From positions 57,113 through 121,112 of the forward strand of contig NZ_JOHO01000017.1 in the NCBI RefSeq assembly GCF_000719705.1: a stretch of 64,000 bases of DNA, read 5' to 3'. The position numbers were made by a program, and so were the translations under genes. Positions 1-8,526 of this stretch are shown here, one piece after another. This DNA is from Streptomyces sp. NRRL S-350. Its GTDB lineage: Bacteria; Actinomycetota; Actinomycetes; Streptomycetales; Streptomycetaceae. Every line of letters starts with the position of its first letter. Within the stretch, counting starts at the first letter, position 1. Under the pieces are notes generated by a model. The model made no database searches. It worked only from the letters and a program-made list of their open reading frames with translations, and was not told the DNA's origin.

Positions 1-1908
1 CAGCGCGTCCGCCGAGGCCCGCCGGCTGCCCAGCGCCTCCGCCAGCCGCAGCCGGGCGAGCGCGGCACCGGCCCGGCCGCCGAACAACCCGACCCCGCGG
101 GCCGGTCGGGCCCCGCGCGCCCGTTCGAGCAGTTCCTCCGCCGCCTCCGGCCGCCCCACCCGGGCCAGCACCACGGCGGTGCCCAGCGGGCCCTCGTACA
201 GCCCGCCCGTGCCGGGCCGGGCACCGCGCCGGCGCAGCGCCGCGACCAGCCAGTCCGCGTACTCCTGCGGCCAGTCGGCGCCCGCCCGGTGCAGCGCGTA
301 CAGCACCCCGGCCGCACCGTGCGCGACGCCCGTCCCGCCGTCGGCGAACCCGGCCACGTCCCCCGGGAAGAGCCGGTCCGGCCGGTCCGGGGTGGCGCCC
401 GCGTGGATCCCCGCGGCCAGTTCCCGCCGCGCCGGCGCCCAGGACGGCCCGGCCAGCAGCTCCCGGCCCCGCCGCTCGCTCACCGACTCCGCCGCCGCCA
501 TCGCCGCCGATGTCCCCGGTCGCACCGGCCCCTCCTCCGGTCCGAGCCCGAACCACTCCCGTGCCCGCCGCTCCAGCGCCGGCAGCTTGCCGGGGTCGCG
601 GTCGGCCAGCTCCAGCACCGGCATCAGCAGCATCAGCCACGTGGTCCACAGCATGTGGCGGTCCGCCCCGGCACCGTCGAGCCCGGCCGGGATCCCCGGC
701 CCGCCCGCGCCGGCCGTCGGCACCCGCCGGTCGTCCAGCGGCGCCGCGTACTCGAAGTCCACCAGCACCACCGACCCGTCCGGCCGGAGCACCACGTTGG
801 CCGGGTGCAGGTCCCCGAACCGCACGCCCCGCGCGTGGAGCGCGTCGAGCGCCGTCTCCAGGCCGGCGACCACCCCGCCCACCCAGGCGGCGTACTCGGC
901 ACGCTGCTCGGCGGTGCAGTCCTGGTGCACCAGCGGGTAGCGCCGGATCGCCTCGGCGAACAGCTGGACACCCTCGATGTGCTCCTGCACCAGGAAGGTG
1001 TGCTCCCACACCGTCCGCACCTCGTGCAGCCGGGGCACGCAGTCCAGCCCGGCGAGCCGCTCCAGCGCCCACCGCTCGCGCCGCAGCCGGGTCAGCGCGT
1101 CCGCGCCGGCCGCGTCCAGCCCGGCGTACGGGCGGGCCTCGCGCAGCACCACCCGCTCCCCGGTGTCCCGGCGCTCGGCCAGGTAGATCCCGCCGGCGTT
1201 GGAGAACTGCAGCACGTCGAGGATCCGGTACGGCAGCTCCCCGACGGCCGCGTCCCGCGCGGCCAGGTGCGGGCGCAGCGCCTCGGGGAGCCGCACCCAC
1301 GCCGGCAGCCGGAAGGCCGGCTCGCGCGAGTCCGGCACCAGGGCGCCGGACCGGTCCCGCAGGGCGGGTACCGGCCGACCGGCCCCGTCCTCGCACCACA
1401 GTTCGACGAACGCCCCGTAGCGGGCGTACACCGGGGCGGTGCCGATCCGCAGGTCGGTCAACACGTACGGCCCCGGGCGGCCGTCCAGCGCCGTCGACAA
1501 CTCCCCGGCCAGTTCGAGGAACTGCTCCTCGGAGCCCGGGTACACGGTGACGAACTTGCCACTGCTCCCGCGCCCCGCGAACTTGCCGTTCGCCACCCGC
1601 AGCGCCGCCGGGCCGCGCAGGAACTTGAACGCCACCCGCCGCGCGGCACAGATCCGCGCGACCACCTCCAGCGTCTCCTCGGCGCCCTCCTCGACCGCCG
1701 ACACGTGCAGCTTCCAGCCCTGTTCCGGCTGGTGGACCCCGTCGGGCCGCAGCACCGTCCACAGGCCCCGGTGCTCGCGGCGCCAGCCGTCGGCCGGCTC
1801 GCCGAGCCCCAGCGCGTAGCGGCTCGTCCGGTCGCGCAGCCGGCCGGGGGTGTCGTAGTACGTCGGGTCGGCGAGGCAGTACAGCTGGGTCTCGTGGGCG
1901 CCGGCCAT
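1..1908 (-). CDS. Class III lanthipeptide synthetase LanKC, C-terminus cut by window edge
   Basis: Trifunctional enzyme that phosphorylates Ser/Thr of a precursor peptide, eliminates phosphate and cyclises to lanthionine or labionin. The first 636 residues are visible. The N-terminus (reads YCLADPTYYDTP after about ten residues) is typical of class III enzymes. A lyase-type motif GSSGKF lies near residues 114-119, a kinase-like catalytic loop GDLHPAN near 365-371, and a LanC-like cyclase region starts around 500 with GVAHGAAG near 530. The zinc-ligand region that would separate class III from class IV lies outside the window; the LDLQ-type leader of the neighbouring precursor favours class III. 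The ATG at 1908 has a strong AAGGAGG site. The MFS gene and precursor lie upstream on the same strand, so one transcript is likely. Not recoverable: the C-terminal cyclase. Confidence 0.9.
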   Translation of the reverse strand, partial: MAGAHETQLYCLADPTYYDTPGRLRDRTSRYALGLGEPADGWRREHRGLWTVLRPDGVHQPEQGWKLHVSAVEEGAEETLEVVARICAARRVAFKFLRGPAALRVANGKFAGRGSSGKFVTVYPGSEEQFLELAGELSTALDGRPGPYVLTDLRIGTAPVYARYGAFVELWCEDGAGRPVPALRDRSGALVPDSREPAFRLPAWVRLPEALRPHLAARDAAVGELPYRILDVLQFSNAGGIYLAERRDTGERVVLREARPYAGLDAAGADALTRLRRERWALERLAGLDCVPRLHEVRTVWEHTFLVQEHIEGVQLFAEAIRRYPLVHQDCTAEQRAEYAAWVGGVVAGLETALDALHARGVRFGDLHPANVVLRPDGSVVLVDFEYAAPLDDRRVPTAGAGGPGIPAGLDGAGADRHMLWTTWLMLLMPVLELADRDPGKLPALERRAREWFGLGPEEGPVRPGTSAAMAAAESVSERRGRELLAGPSWAPARRELAAGIHAGATPDRPDRLFPGDVAGFADGGTGVAHGAAGVLYALHRAGADWPQEYADWLVAALRRRGARPGTGGLYEGPLGTAVVLARVGRPEAAEELLERARGARPARGVGLFGGRAGAALARLRLAEALGSRRASADAL

Positions 1909-1995
1909 GGCGCGCCTCCTTCCGGAGCGGTTCGGACGGCCGGCTCGGACGCGGAGTCGGCCGGCTGGGCTCGGACGCGGGGCGGACGGCCGGGC

Positions 1996-3216
1996 TCAGA
2001 CCGCCGGCCCCGGCGCCGGTCCGCGCCGCACCGGCGGCGCCCAGGTCACCACCGCCGCGCAGAGCGCGATGGCGAGTGCCAGCAGGGCGAAGGTGCGGGT
2101 GCCGCCGACCGAGCCGAGCAGGGTGCCGCCCACCAGCGGGCCGAACGGCTGGACCAGGGTGGAGAGGAAGGCGGCGGCGCTCTGCACCCGGCCGATCCGG
2201 TCGGGCGGCGCGGCGAGCAGCATGCCGGAGACGAAGCCGATGCTGGCGACGGTGGACAGGCACATGCAGGCCGCGCAGAGCAGCCCGATCAGCAGGGGCA
2301 CCCTGGTCAGCACCAGCACGCCGGCCGTCAGCGCGCAGGCCCAGCACGCGAGCGCCACCAGGCTGCCGTCCCGCGCCCGTGCGCCCAGCCTCGGGGCGAG
2401 CAGCGCGCCGGCCAGGGCGCCGGCCGCGGTGCAGGAGACCACCGTGCCGCCGCCGACGCCGGAGCGGCCGCCGTCGGAGGCGACGGCCAGGGTGGCGAAC
2501 ATCAGCGCGCTGAACGCGAAGTTCATCCCCAGGCCGAAGACCAGCAGCAGGGTCCGCAGGTAGGGCTGGTGCCAGACGAAGGACAGGCCGGCGGTCAACT
2601 CCCGTCTGCTGAAAACCGATCCGCTCTTCTCGCCGGGCGCCGAGCGGGTCCGCATCAGAGCCACGCAGACCGTGGACAGCAGCAGCCCGATGCCCTCGGC
2701 GAGGAACGGCAGCACCGGGTGCCAGGCGAACAGCGCGCCGCCGCCGAGCGGTCCGACCAGCCGGGCCGCGGCGCCGCGCGCCTGCATCCGGGACGAGGCC
2801 GCGCGGGCCTGTTCGCGCGGCACCACCGCGCGCAGCAGGCCCCCGGCGGCGGGCCCGTAGACGCTGGAGATCAGCGCCCCGGCTGCCGCGACCAGCAGGA
2901 CCAGCGGCAGCGGGGCGTGCCCCCGCAGCACGGCGACGACCAGGGCGCCGACGGCGAGCAGGCTGACGACGTCGCAGACCCGCATCAGGCGGCGGCGCTC
3001 GATCCGGTCGGCGAGCACGCCGCCGGGCAGCATGGTGAGCAGCAGCGCGCCGACCGAGACGGTGCCGACGGCGCCCGCCCGGACGGCCGATCCGGTCTCC
3101 CGCAGGACGAGCAACGGCAGGGCGATCGACGCGAGTTGGGAGCCGAGCGAGGCCAGCAGGCCGCCGGCCCAGAGCAGCCGGAAGTCCCGGTTGCGGGCGA
3201 GCGGGGTGGGCTCCAT
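1996..3216 (-). CDS. MFS transporter, probable lanthipeptide exporter
   Basis: A 406-residue major facilitator superfamily protein with about 12 hydrophobic segments and the usual short charged N-terminus before TM1 (FRLLWAGGLLASLGSQLAS). A loop after TM2/3 reads GGVLADRIERRR, the MFS motif-A region. It lies between the lanthipeptide precursor and the LanKC gene on the same strand, so export of the mature peptide or self-protection is the likely job. Class III clusters more often carry ABC transporters, so an MFS here is a variation. Start ATG at 3216 follows GGAGG at good spacing. The 87 bp to LanKC holds a 13-bp direct repeat (about 1942 and 1968). Substrate is inferred from context only. 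Confidence 0.85.
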   Translation of the reverse strand: MEPTPLARNRDFRLLWAGGLLASLGSQLASIALPLLVLRETGSAVRAGAVGTVSVGALLLTMLPGGVLADRIERRRLMRVCDVVSLLAVGALVVAVLRGHAPLPLVLLVAAAGALISSVYGPAAGGLLRAVVPREQARAASSRMQARGAAARLVGPLGGGALFAWHPVLPFLAEGIGLLLSTVCVALMRTRSAPGEKSGSVFSRRELTAGLSFVWHQPYLRTLLLVFGLGMNFAFSALMFATLAVASDGGRSGVGGGTVVSCTAAGALAGALLAPRLGARARDGSLVALACWACALTAGVLVLTRVPLLIGLLCAACMCLSTVASIGFVSGMLLAAPPDRIGRVQSAAAFLSTLVQPFGPLVGGTLLGSVGGTRTFALLALAIALCAAVVTWAPPVRRGPAPGPAV

Positions 3217-3388
3217 GGCCGTCCTCCGTGGTGGGGTGGTGGCGGACCGGGCCGGGGCGGCCCGGCGTCGACGGGCCGCCCGGGAGCCCAGCGCTACGGC
3301 CGGCGGCCGGGGCGGTGGTGCGCCCGCCCCGCGCCCGCGCCCGGTCCGGCGGGCGGCCCGGCGGGCGGCCCGGTGACGACCGGCGTCG

Positions 3389-3586
3389 TCAGGCGGAGGT
3401 CTCGGCGCCCGCCACGTAGCTGATCAGGCTGAAGCAGTTGCCGTCGGAGGCCTCGGCGAGCATCTTCATCGACTGCAGGTCCAGGACGTTCGCGGCGTGC
3501 GCCTCGACCTCCGGGGTCTCCTCGCCGTTCTCGACGACGTTCTCGCCGACGTTGTGCCCGATGCCCTGGTCGATGTTCTCAGCCAT
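3389..3586 (-). CDS. Class III lanthipeptide precursor peptide with atypical core
   Basis: A 65-residue peptide. The class III leader signature LDLQ is at residues 35-38, followed by SMKM. The LDLQ is preceded by an unusually long, Asn/Glu-rich stretch of about 33 residues; most class III leaders have it within the first ten. No nearer start codon is present, and ATG 3586 has a GGAGGGGAG site. The core region reads SDGNCFSLISYVAG followed by AETSA. It has one Cys (51), which lies before the Ser-x-x-Ser (53, 56) instead of after it, so the standard labionin pattern Ser-x2-Ser-x(n)-Cys is absent. S47 to C51 could form an ordinary lanthionine. First gene of the minus-strand unit with the MFS and LanKC genes; the 172 bp after it is GC-rich with direct repeats and could form an attenuator. 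Confidence 0.85.
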   Translation of the reverse strand: MAENIDQGIGHNVGENVVENGEETPEVEAHAANVLDLQSMKMLAEASDGNCFSLISYVAGAETSA

Positions 3587-4023
3587 GGTCGAACTCCCCT
3601 CCACAGATGGTCCGTTACGGTGGCGGCGAGCCGCTGCCCGCCGTGCCGACCATGGTGTGCGGGGCCGGCTGCGCCTGGCTTCGGAGGCGGTTGGCCCCCG
3701 GTATGCCCGCAGGTCGGAGCCCCCTCGACGGCGCCCGCCGGGCCGGGGCGGCCCCCGCCCGGTGCTCCCGCACCCCGCCCAGCTGCGGCCATACCGATCG
3801 CCAGGCGCTCCCGAACCGCACTCGAAGCCGCACCCGCGACCCTGGCCCGGAACGCCCGAAGCCGGCGCATCCGCCCCGGCACGCCCGACCCCGCACCCCC
3901 AGACCCCCGCACGCCCGACCCCGCACGCCCAGACCCCGCACGCCCGGACTCTGCGCCCGGGCACCCGGAAACGCCCGCGCCCCGTACGCCCCGCACCGCG
4001 GAGGACGACCGAAGGACGGCCCC
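3587..4023. promoter_or_regulatory. Divergent intergenic region between lanthipeptide precursor and cyclase/ATPase operon
   Basis: A 437-bp region that should hold both divergent promoters. I see no convincing conserved gene in it. The half nearer the plus-strand gene (3881-3950) is a degenerate tandem array of a roughly 14-bp unit close to CGCACGCCCGACCC. The half nearer the precursor contains only ordinary GC-rich sequence. No clear -35/-10 pair could be assigned by eye. Confidence 0.5.
3881..3950. repeat. Degenerate 14-bp tandem repeat in 5' region of cyclase gene
   Basis: About four or five imperfect copies of ACGCCCGACCCCGC (variants with AGACCC) run through this stretch, ending about 75 bp before the start of the regulator. 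Simple GC-rich expansion is the plainest reading; a transcript-leader role is possible but unsupported. Confidence 0.55.
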
Positions 4024-7000
4024 ATGCCCTGCCCACTCTGCGCCCAACTCGTCGCCACGAACGACCAGTTCTGCCCCGCCTGCGGCACCCCGCGGGCCGC
4101 CGCCCTCGACCTGGCCGCCGAGGAGCGCAAACTGGTCACGGTGGTCTTCTGCGACCTGGTCGACTCCACCGCCCTGTCCGGCGCACTCGACCCGGAGACG
4201 CTGCGCGAGGTGATCCTGCGCTACTTCGAGCGGATGCACCGCCGCATCGAGGCGCACGGCGGCACCCTGGAGAAGTTCATCGGCGACGCCGTGATGGCGG
4301 TCTTCGGCGTCCCGGTGATCCGCGAGGACGACGCCCACCGGGCGCTGGCAGCCGCCCTCGCCATGCTGGAGGACCTGGAGGACCTCAACACCGAGCTGGA
4401 TGCCACCCTCGGGGTCCGGCTGGACGTCCGGATCGGTGTCAACACCGGCCAGGTGGTGGCCGGTTCGGACGCGTCGGCGCGCCAGGCACTGATCTCCGGC
4501 GAGACGGTGAACATCGCCGCCCGGCTGCAGACCCAGGCCGCCCCGGGCCAGGTGCTGATCGGCGCACAGACGCTGCGCGCGGCCGGCCCGGCCGCCCAGG
4601 TGGACGAGGTCGGCCCGCTGCGGCTCAAGGGCAAGGCCGAGCCGGTGACCGCCTACCGCCTGGTGGGTCTGGACGAGGACGACCCGGAGCTGCTGCGCCG
4701 TTTCGACGTCCCGCTGGTCGGCCGGGAGCGCGAACTGGCCGGTTTGGACGCCGCGTTGGCCCGGGTGGCGGGCGGCTCGGGCGCCGAGCTGCTGCTGGTG
4801 GCCGGCGAGGCGGGGATCGGCAAGACCCGCCTGGTGCGCGACTGGCGCGAGCGGGTGGGCCGGCGCACCGCGCGGTGCGGCACGGCCCGCTGCCGCAGCT
4901 TCGGCGAGCAGGGCGTGCTGGCGCCGCTCGCCGAGGCCGTCCGCACCCTGCTGGACGAGCCCGAGGGCGCGGCTCCGGCCGAGGCGCTGGCCCGGCTGGC
5001 CGAGGCCACCGCGCCGGGCATCGGCACCGGGCGGTCGCTGGAGCTGCTGGCCGCGATCCTGCGCGGGCGCACCGTCGAGCGCCCCGCCGTGCTGGTCCTG
5101 GACGACTGCCAGTGGGCCGGTGCGGCACTGCTGGACGCCGCCGAGCGGCTGATCGGCGCGCTCGGCGCGGCTCCGGTGCTGCTGCTCTGCCTGGGCCGCC
5201 CCGAGCTCCGGGCCGCCCGCCCGGAGCTGGCGACGCTTCCGGTCGGCGGCCTCTCCTGGGACGAATCGGCCTTGTTGGCCGCCCAGTTGACGGAGCTGAG
5301 CGCCCACCAGGACACGGTTCCCGCCCGGTTGCTGGAGCGCGCCGAGGGCAACCCGCTGCACCTGGAGGAGCTGCTGGCCGCGCTCACCGAGGCCGACGGC
5401 CCCGCCCCGGCCGATGAACTCCCGCCCGCCGGGCGGGCGTTGCTCAGTGCCCGGATCGACGGGCTGGAGCGCGACGAGCGCGCCACGCTGGATCTCGCCG
5501 CCGTCCTCGGCCGCGCGTTCACGGCCGCGGCGCTGGCCGGACTCGCCCACGGCGGCGCCGACCAGGATGCCTTCGCCGATCCCGAGGACGACGTCTTCAC
5601 CGGCCCGATCGACGGTCTTCCGGCCGGCCCGGACGCCGCCGACGACACTCCGCCCCGGCTGCACGCCGCGCTGGCCCGGCTGGCCGAGCGGCACCTGGTC
5701 GAACCGGCGGGCGCCGGCTACCGGTTCAGCAGCGGCCTGGTCCAGGAGTCGGTCTACCAGTCGATGTCCAAGCGGGCCCGCGCCGAACGCCACGAGCGCG
5801 CCGCCGACCTGCCGGCCGTCCGCGCCACCGGGGACGCCGCCGTCGGCGGCCACCTGGAACGCGCCCACCGCTACCGGCTGGAACTCGGCCTGCTGGACGC
5901 CCGCACCGACACCCTGCGCAGCCGCGCGGCCACCGCCCTCGGCGCCGCCGGCGCCGGTGCCCTCGCCCGCGCCGAACTCGCCCCCGCCGTCGACCTGCTG
6001 GAGCGCGCCGTCCGGCTGCACTACCCCAACGAGCGCGCCGCCGGCCCCACCCTGCGCCGCCTCGGCGAGGCCCGCCTGGCGCTCGGCCGCGCCGACGAGG
6101 CCCTGCCCGTGCTCGCCCAGGTCCGGGACTCCGCCGCCGACCCGCTGGACGCCGCGCACGCCCGGCTCGCCCTGGCCGCCCGGGGCCTGCCGCCCGGCCA
6201 GGACCAGCCCGCCGCCACCGCCCGCGCGGTGCTGCCGCTGTTCGCCGACACCGGCGACGACCTCGGCCAGGCCCGGGCCCGGCTGCGGCTGGCCGAGGAG
6301 CACCTGCTCGCGGGCCGGCACACCGAGGCCGAGCGGCTGCTCGACCAGGCACTCGACCAGGTCTCCCGCACCGACGCCGAGCTGGACCGGGCCGCCGTCC
6401 TGGCCGCGCTGGCCGCGTCCCTGCTGGCCGGCCCCGAGCCCGTCCCGAACGCCACCTTCCGGCTGCGGGCCCTGCTCGCCGAGCACGGCCCCGGCCGGCG
6501 CGCCGTCCGGGTCGCGCTGAACGGCCCGCTGGCCGTCCTGCTGGCCCTGCGCGACCGCCCGGACGAGGCCGAGCTGCTGCTCGCCGAGGCCAACGGCCTG
6601 GCCGGGGAGCTGTCGCTGGCCGAGGCGATGGTGGCGCTGCCGGCGCTGACCGCCCAGGCGGCGGCCGCCACCGGCCAGACCGGCCAGGCCCTGGACCTGC
6701 TCGCCGACGCCGCCGGGATCGCCCGCCACCAGGGCAGCGCGGCCCCGCTGCCGCGCCTGGCGCTCACCACCGCCCGCGTCCTGCTGGACACCGACCGCCC
6801 GGCCCCGGCCGCCCGCCACCTGGACGGCGTGGACGCGGGCGTCGTGCTGCCGCCGGTGCTCGCGGTCGAACTGGACGCGCTGCGCGGCCGGCTCGCCGCC
6901 GCCCGGGGCGAGAGCGCACCGGCCCTGGACCTCACCGCGGCCGCCCAGAGCGCCGCCGAAGCCACCGAGTCGCTGCTGCTCCAGGCGCTGACCGCGCTCG

Positions 7001-7137
7001 ACCGCGCGCACGCCCTGCTGCTGCTGGGCCGCCCGGCCGAGGCCGCCGTGGCCGCCGCCACCGCCCGGGACCGCTTCGCCGCCAAGGGCCACCTGCCGGG
7101 CGTGCGGCGGGCCGCACGGCTCGGCGGCACCCGGTGA
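4024..7137 (+). CDS. Class III nucleotide cyclase - STAND-like ATPase - TPR regulator with zinc ribbon
   Basis: A 1037-residue multidomain protein. Residues 1-22 form a zinc ribbon (C3, C6, C17, C20). A class III adenylate/guanylate cyclase domain follows (about 35-215), with metal-binding Asp 44 (VFCDLVDST) and Asp 88 (FIGDAVMAVFG). A P-loop ATPase has Walker A GEAGIGKTR near 262 and a Walker B-like VLVLDDCQWAG near 358. The C-terminal 450 residues are Ala/Leu/Arg-rich helical repeats of TPR type. This order is known from large actinobacterial STAND-like sensors; the signal is unknown. Start ATG 4024 has GAAGGA upstream, and the zinc ribbon begins at once, supporting this start over longer upstream reading. 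The next gene starts at a GTG overlapping the stop by four bases, so it heads a three-gene operon. Confidence 0.85.
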   Translation: MPCPLCAQLVATNDQFCPACGTPRAAALDLAAEERKLVTVVFCDLVDSTALSGALDPETLREVILRYFERMHRRIEAHGGTLEKFIGDAVMAVFGVPVIREDDAHRALAAALAMLEDLEDLNTELDATLGVRLDVRIGVNTGQVVAGSDASARQALISGETVNIAARLQTQAAPGQVLIGAQTLRAAGPAAQVDEVGPLRLKGKAEPVTAYRLVGLDEDDPELLRRFDVPLVGRERELAGLDAALARVAGGSGAELLLVAGEAGIGKTRLVRDWRERVGRRTARCGTARCRSFGEQGVLAPLAEAVRTLLDEPEGAAPAEALARLAEATAPGIGTGRSLELLAAILRGRTVERPAVLVLDDCQWAGAALLDAAERLIGALGAAPVLLLCLGRPELRAARPELATLPVGGLSWDESALLAAQLTELSAHQDTVPARLLERAEGNPLHLEELLAALTEADGPAPADELPPAGRALLSARIDGLERDERATLDLAAVLGRAFTAAALAGLAHGGADQDAFADPEDDVFTGPIDGLPAGPDAADDTPPRLHAALARLAERHLVEPAGAGYRFSSGLVQESVYQSMSKRARAERHERAADLPAVRATGDAAVGGHLERAHRYRLELGLLDARTDTLRSRAATALGAAGAGALARAELAPAVDLLERAVRLHYPNERAAGPTLRRLGEARLALGRADEALPVLAQVRDSAADPLDAAHARLALAARGLPPGQDQPAATARAVLPLFADTGDDLGQARARLRLAEEHLLAGRHTEAERLLDQALDQVSRTDAELDRAAVLAALAASLLAGPEPVPNATFRLRALLAEHGPGRRAVRVALNGPLAVLLALRDRPDEAELLLAEANGLAGELSLAEAMVALPALTAQAAAATGQTGQALDLLADAAGIARHQGSAAPLPRLALTTARVLLDTDRPAPAARHLDGVDAGVVLPPVLAVELDALRGRLAAARGESAPALDLTAAAQSAAEATESLLLQALTALDRAHALLLLGRPAEAAVAAATARDRFAAKGHLPGVRRAARLGGTR

Positions 7138-7985
7138 GCGGCCCGGGCGGGCTCACCTGGAGCCTGCGCGACCGCGCCCCCGCCGAACTCCCGGTGCTCG
7201 CCGACCGCTTCACCGACAGCGGCGACGAGGCCGGCGGCACCGGCAAGGGCGTGCGGGTCTGCGTCGTCGACTCCGGCGTCGAACCGGACCACCCGCTGGT
7301 CGGCCCGCTGCAGGGCTCCTGGGCGGTGGTCAAGGACCCGGTCACCCGGGAGCTGACCGTCCTCCCGGACACCGCCGGCGACACCTGCGGCCACGGCACC
7401 GCCTGCGCCGGGATCATCCGCCGGACCGCCCCGGACTGCGAGCTCTACAGCGTCCGGGTCCTCGGGGAGCGCTTCACCGGCACCGGCGACATGCTGATCG
7501 CCGGGCTGCGCTGGGCCGTCCGGCAGGGCTTCGACGTCGTCAACCTCAGCCTGTCCACCACCCGGACCCGCTTCCTGGAGGAGCTGCACGCGATCGCCGA
7601 CGACGCCTTCTTCGCCCGCACCGCCATCGTCGCCTCGGCCCACAACACGCCGGTGGAGAGCTTCCCCTGGCGGTTCTCCTCGGTCATCTCGGTGGGCAGC
7701 CACCAGGAGGACGATCCGGCCCTGCACCTGTACAACCCGGCGCCGCCGGTGGAGTTCTTCGCGCCCGGCCAGAACGTCCGGGTGCCCTGGCTCGGCGGCG
7801 CCACGATCCGCACCACCGGCAACAGCTTCGCCACCCCGTACGTGGCCGGGCTCTGCGCCCGCATCCTGTCCCGGCAGCCGAGGCTGACCACCTTCCAGCT
7901 GAAGAGCGCGCTCTACCTCACCGCGGCCAACGTGCAGGTCCCGACCACCCCCACCCCGGAGACGCCCGATGACGCTCAGTACTGA
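7134..7985 (+). CDS. Cytosolic subtilisin-like (S8) serine protease
   Basis: A 283-residue S8 family peptidase. The catalytic triad is intact: Asp 46 (VCVVDSGVE), His 87 (GHGTACAG), Ser 231 (GNSFATPYVAG), with Asn 171 as likely oxyanion residue. There is no signal peptide and no obvious inhibitory propeptide, so it should act inside the cell, probably under control of its operon partners. GTG start overlaps the stop of the cyclase/ATPase gene (GTGA), and its own end overlaps the next gene by 17 bp, so the three products are probably made together. Candidate roles are a protease effector of a signalling ATPase, or leader removal for the lanthipeptide encoded 3.5 kb upstream on the other strand. 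Neither is proven by sequence. Confidence 0.85.
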   Translation: MSGPGGLTWSLRDRAPAELPVLADRFTDSGDEAGGTGKGVRVCVVDSGVEPDHPLVGPLQGSWAVVKDPVTRELTVLPDTAGDTCGHGTACAGIIRRTAPDCELYSVRVLGERFTGTGDMLIAGLRWAVRQGFDVVNLSLSTTRTRFLEELHAIADDAFFARTAIVASAHNTPVESFPWRFSSVISVGSHQEDDPALHLYNPAPPVEFFAPGQNVRVPWLGGATIRTTGNSFATPYVAGLCARILSRQPRLTTFQLKSALYLTAANVQVPTTPTPETPDDAQY

Positions 7986-8526
7986 CCCCGCCGTCGACCC
8001 GCTGGCCCGCGAGCTGCTGCAGTCCGTGGTGGACGTCGCCCGGGCGATCTTCGGCGCCCAGGCCGGCTCGGTCTGCCTGCTCGACGAGAGCGCCGGGGAG
8101 CTGGTCTTCCAGGCGGTGTCCGGGCGCGGCGAGGAGTCGCTGGTGGGCCGGCGCTTCCCGGCCGGCCGGGGCATCGCCGGCTGGGTCGCCGCGTCGGGCG
8201 AGCCGATGGTGGTCGACGACCTGGGCGCGAACCGCACCTTCGACCGGGACTTCGCCGAGTCCACCGCGTACGTCCCGAATGCCCTGATGGCCGCGCCGCT
8301 CACGCACGGCAGCCGGGTGCTCGGCGTGCTGGAGGTGCTGGACCCGGCTCCGCAGGCCCGCGCGAGCCTGCCCGAACTGGACCTGCTGGCCATGTTCGCC
8401 CGCCAGGCCGCCGCGGCCCTGCGGGTGGTCGCCGAGCGTTCCCCCGCCCCGCGGCCGGCCCCGGACCGGGCTGCCGCCCTTGGCCTGCTCGCCGACCTGG
8501 AGGAGCTGCTCCGCCGTCAGGCCTGA
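7969..8526 (+). CDS. GAF domain protein, third gene of cyclase-protease operon
   Basis: A 185-residue protein made almost entirely of one GAF domain (about residues 15-150; FGAQAGSVCLLDES, then GRGIAGWVAASGEPMVVDDL) and a short helical, Leu-rich C-terminus (GLLADLEELLRRQ). GAF domains bind cyclic nucleotides or other small ligands, or mediate dimerisation. In an operon with a nucleotide cyclase, sensing its product is an attractive but unproven idea. ATG 7969 lies inside the protease gene with GGAG 8 bp upstream. The 3' end overlaps the convergent streptogramin lyase gene by 10 bp, leaving no room for an intergenic terminator. Confidence 0.85.
   Translation: MTLSTDPAVDPLARELLQSVVDVARAIFGAQAGSVCLLDESAGELVFQAVSGRGEESLVGRRFPAGRGIAGWVAASGEPMVVDDLGANRTFDRDFAESTAYVPNALMAAPLTHGSRVLGVLEVLDPAPQARASLPELDLLAMFARQAAAALRVVAERSPAPRPAPDRAAALGLLADLEELLRRQA

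Noticed and set aside
289..3423. Very long plus-strand open frame opposite LanKC and MFS genes
   Set aside because: Composition is Arg/Pro/Gly/Gln low-complexity, the usual shadow of GC-rich genes on the other strand.
3466..7092. 1208-codon minus-strand frame across the cyclase gene
   Set aside because: Antisense shadow; the plus strand has recognisable cyclase and ATPase motifs through the same region.
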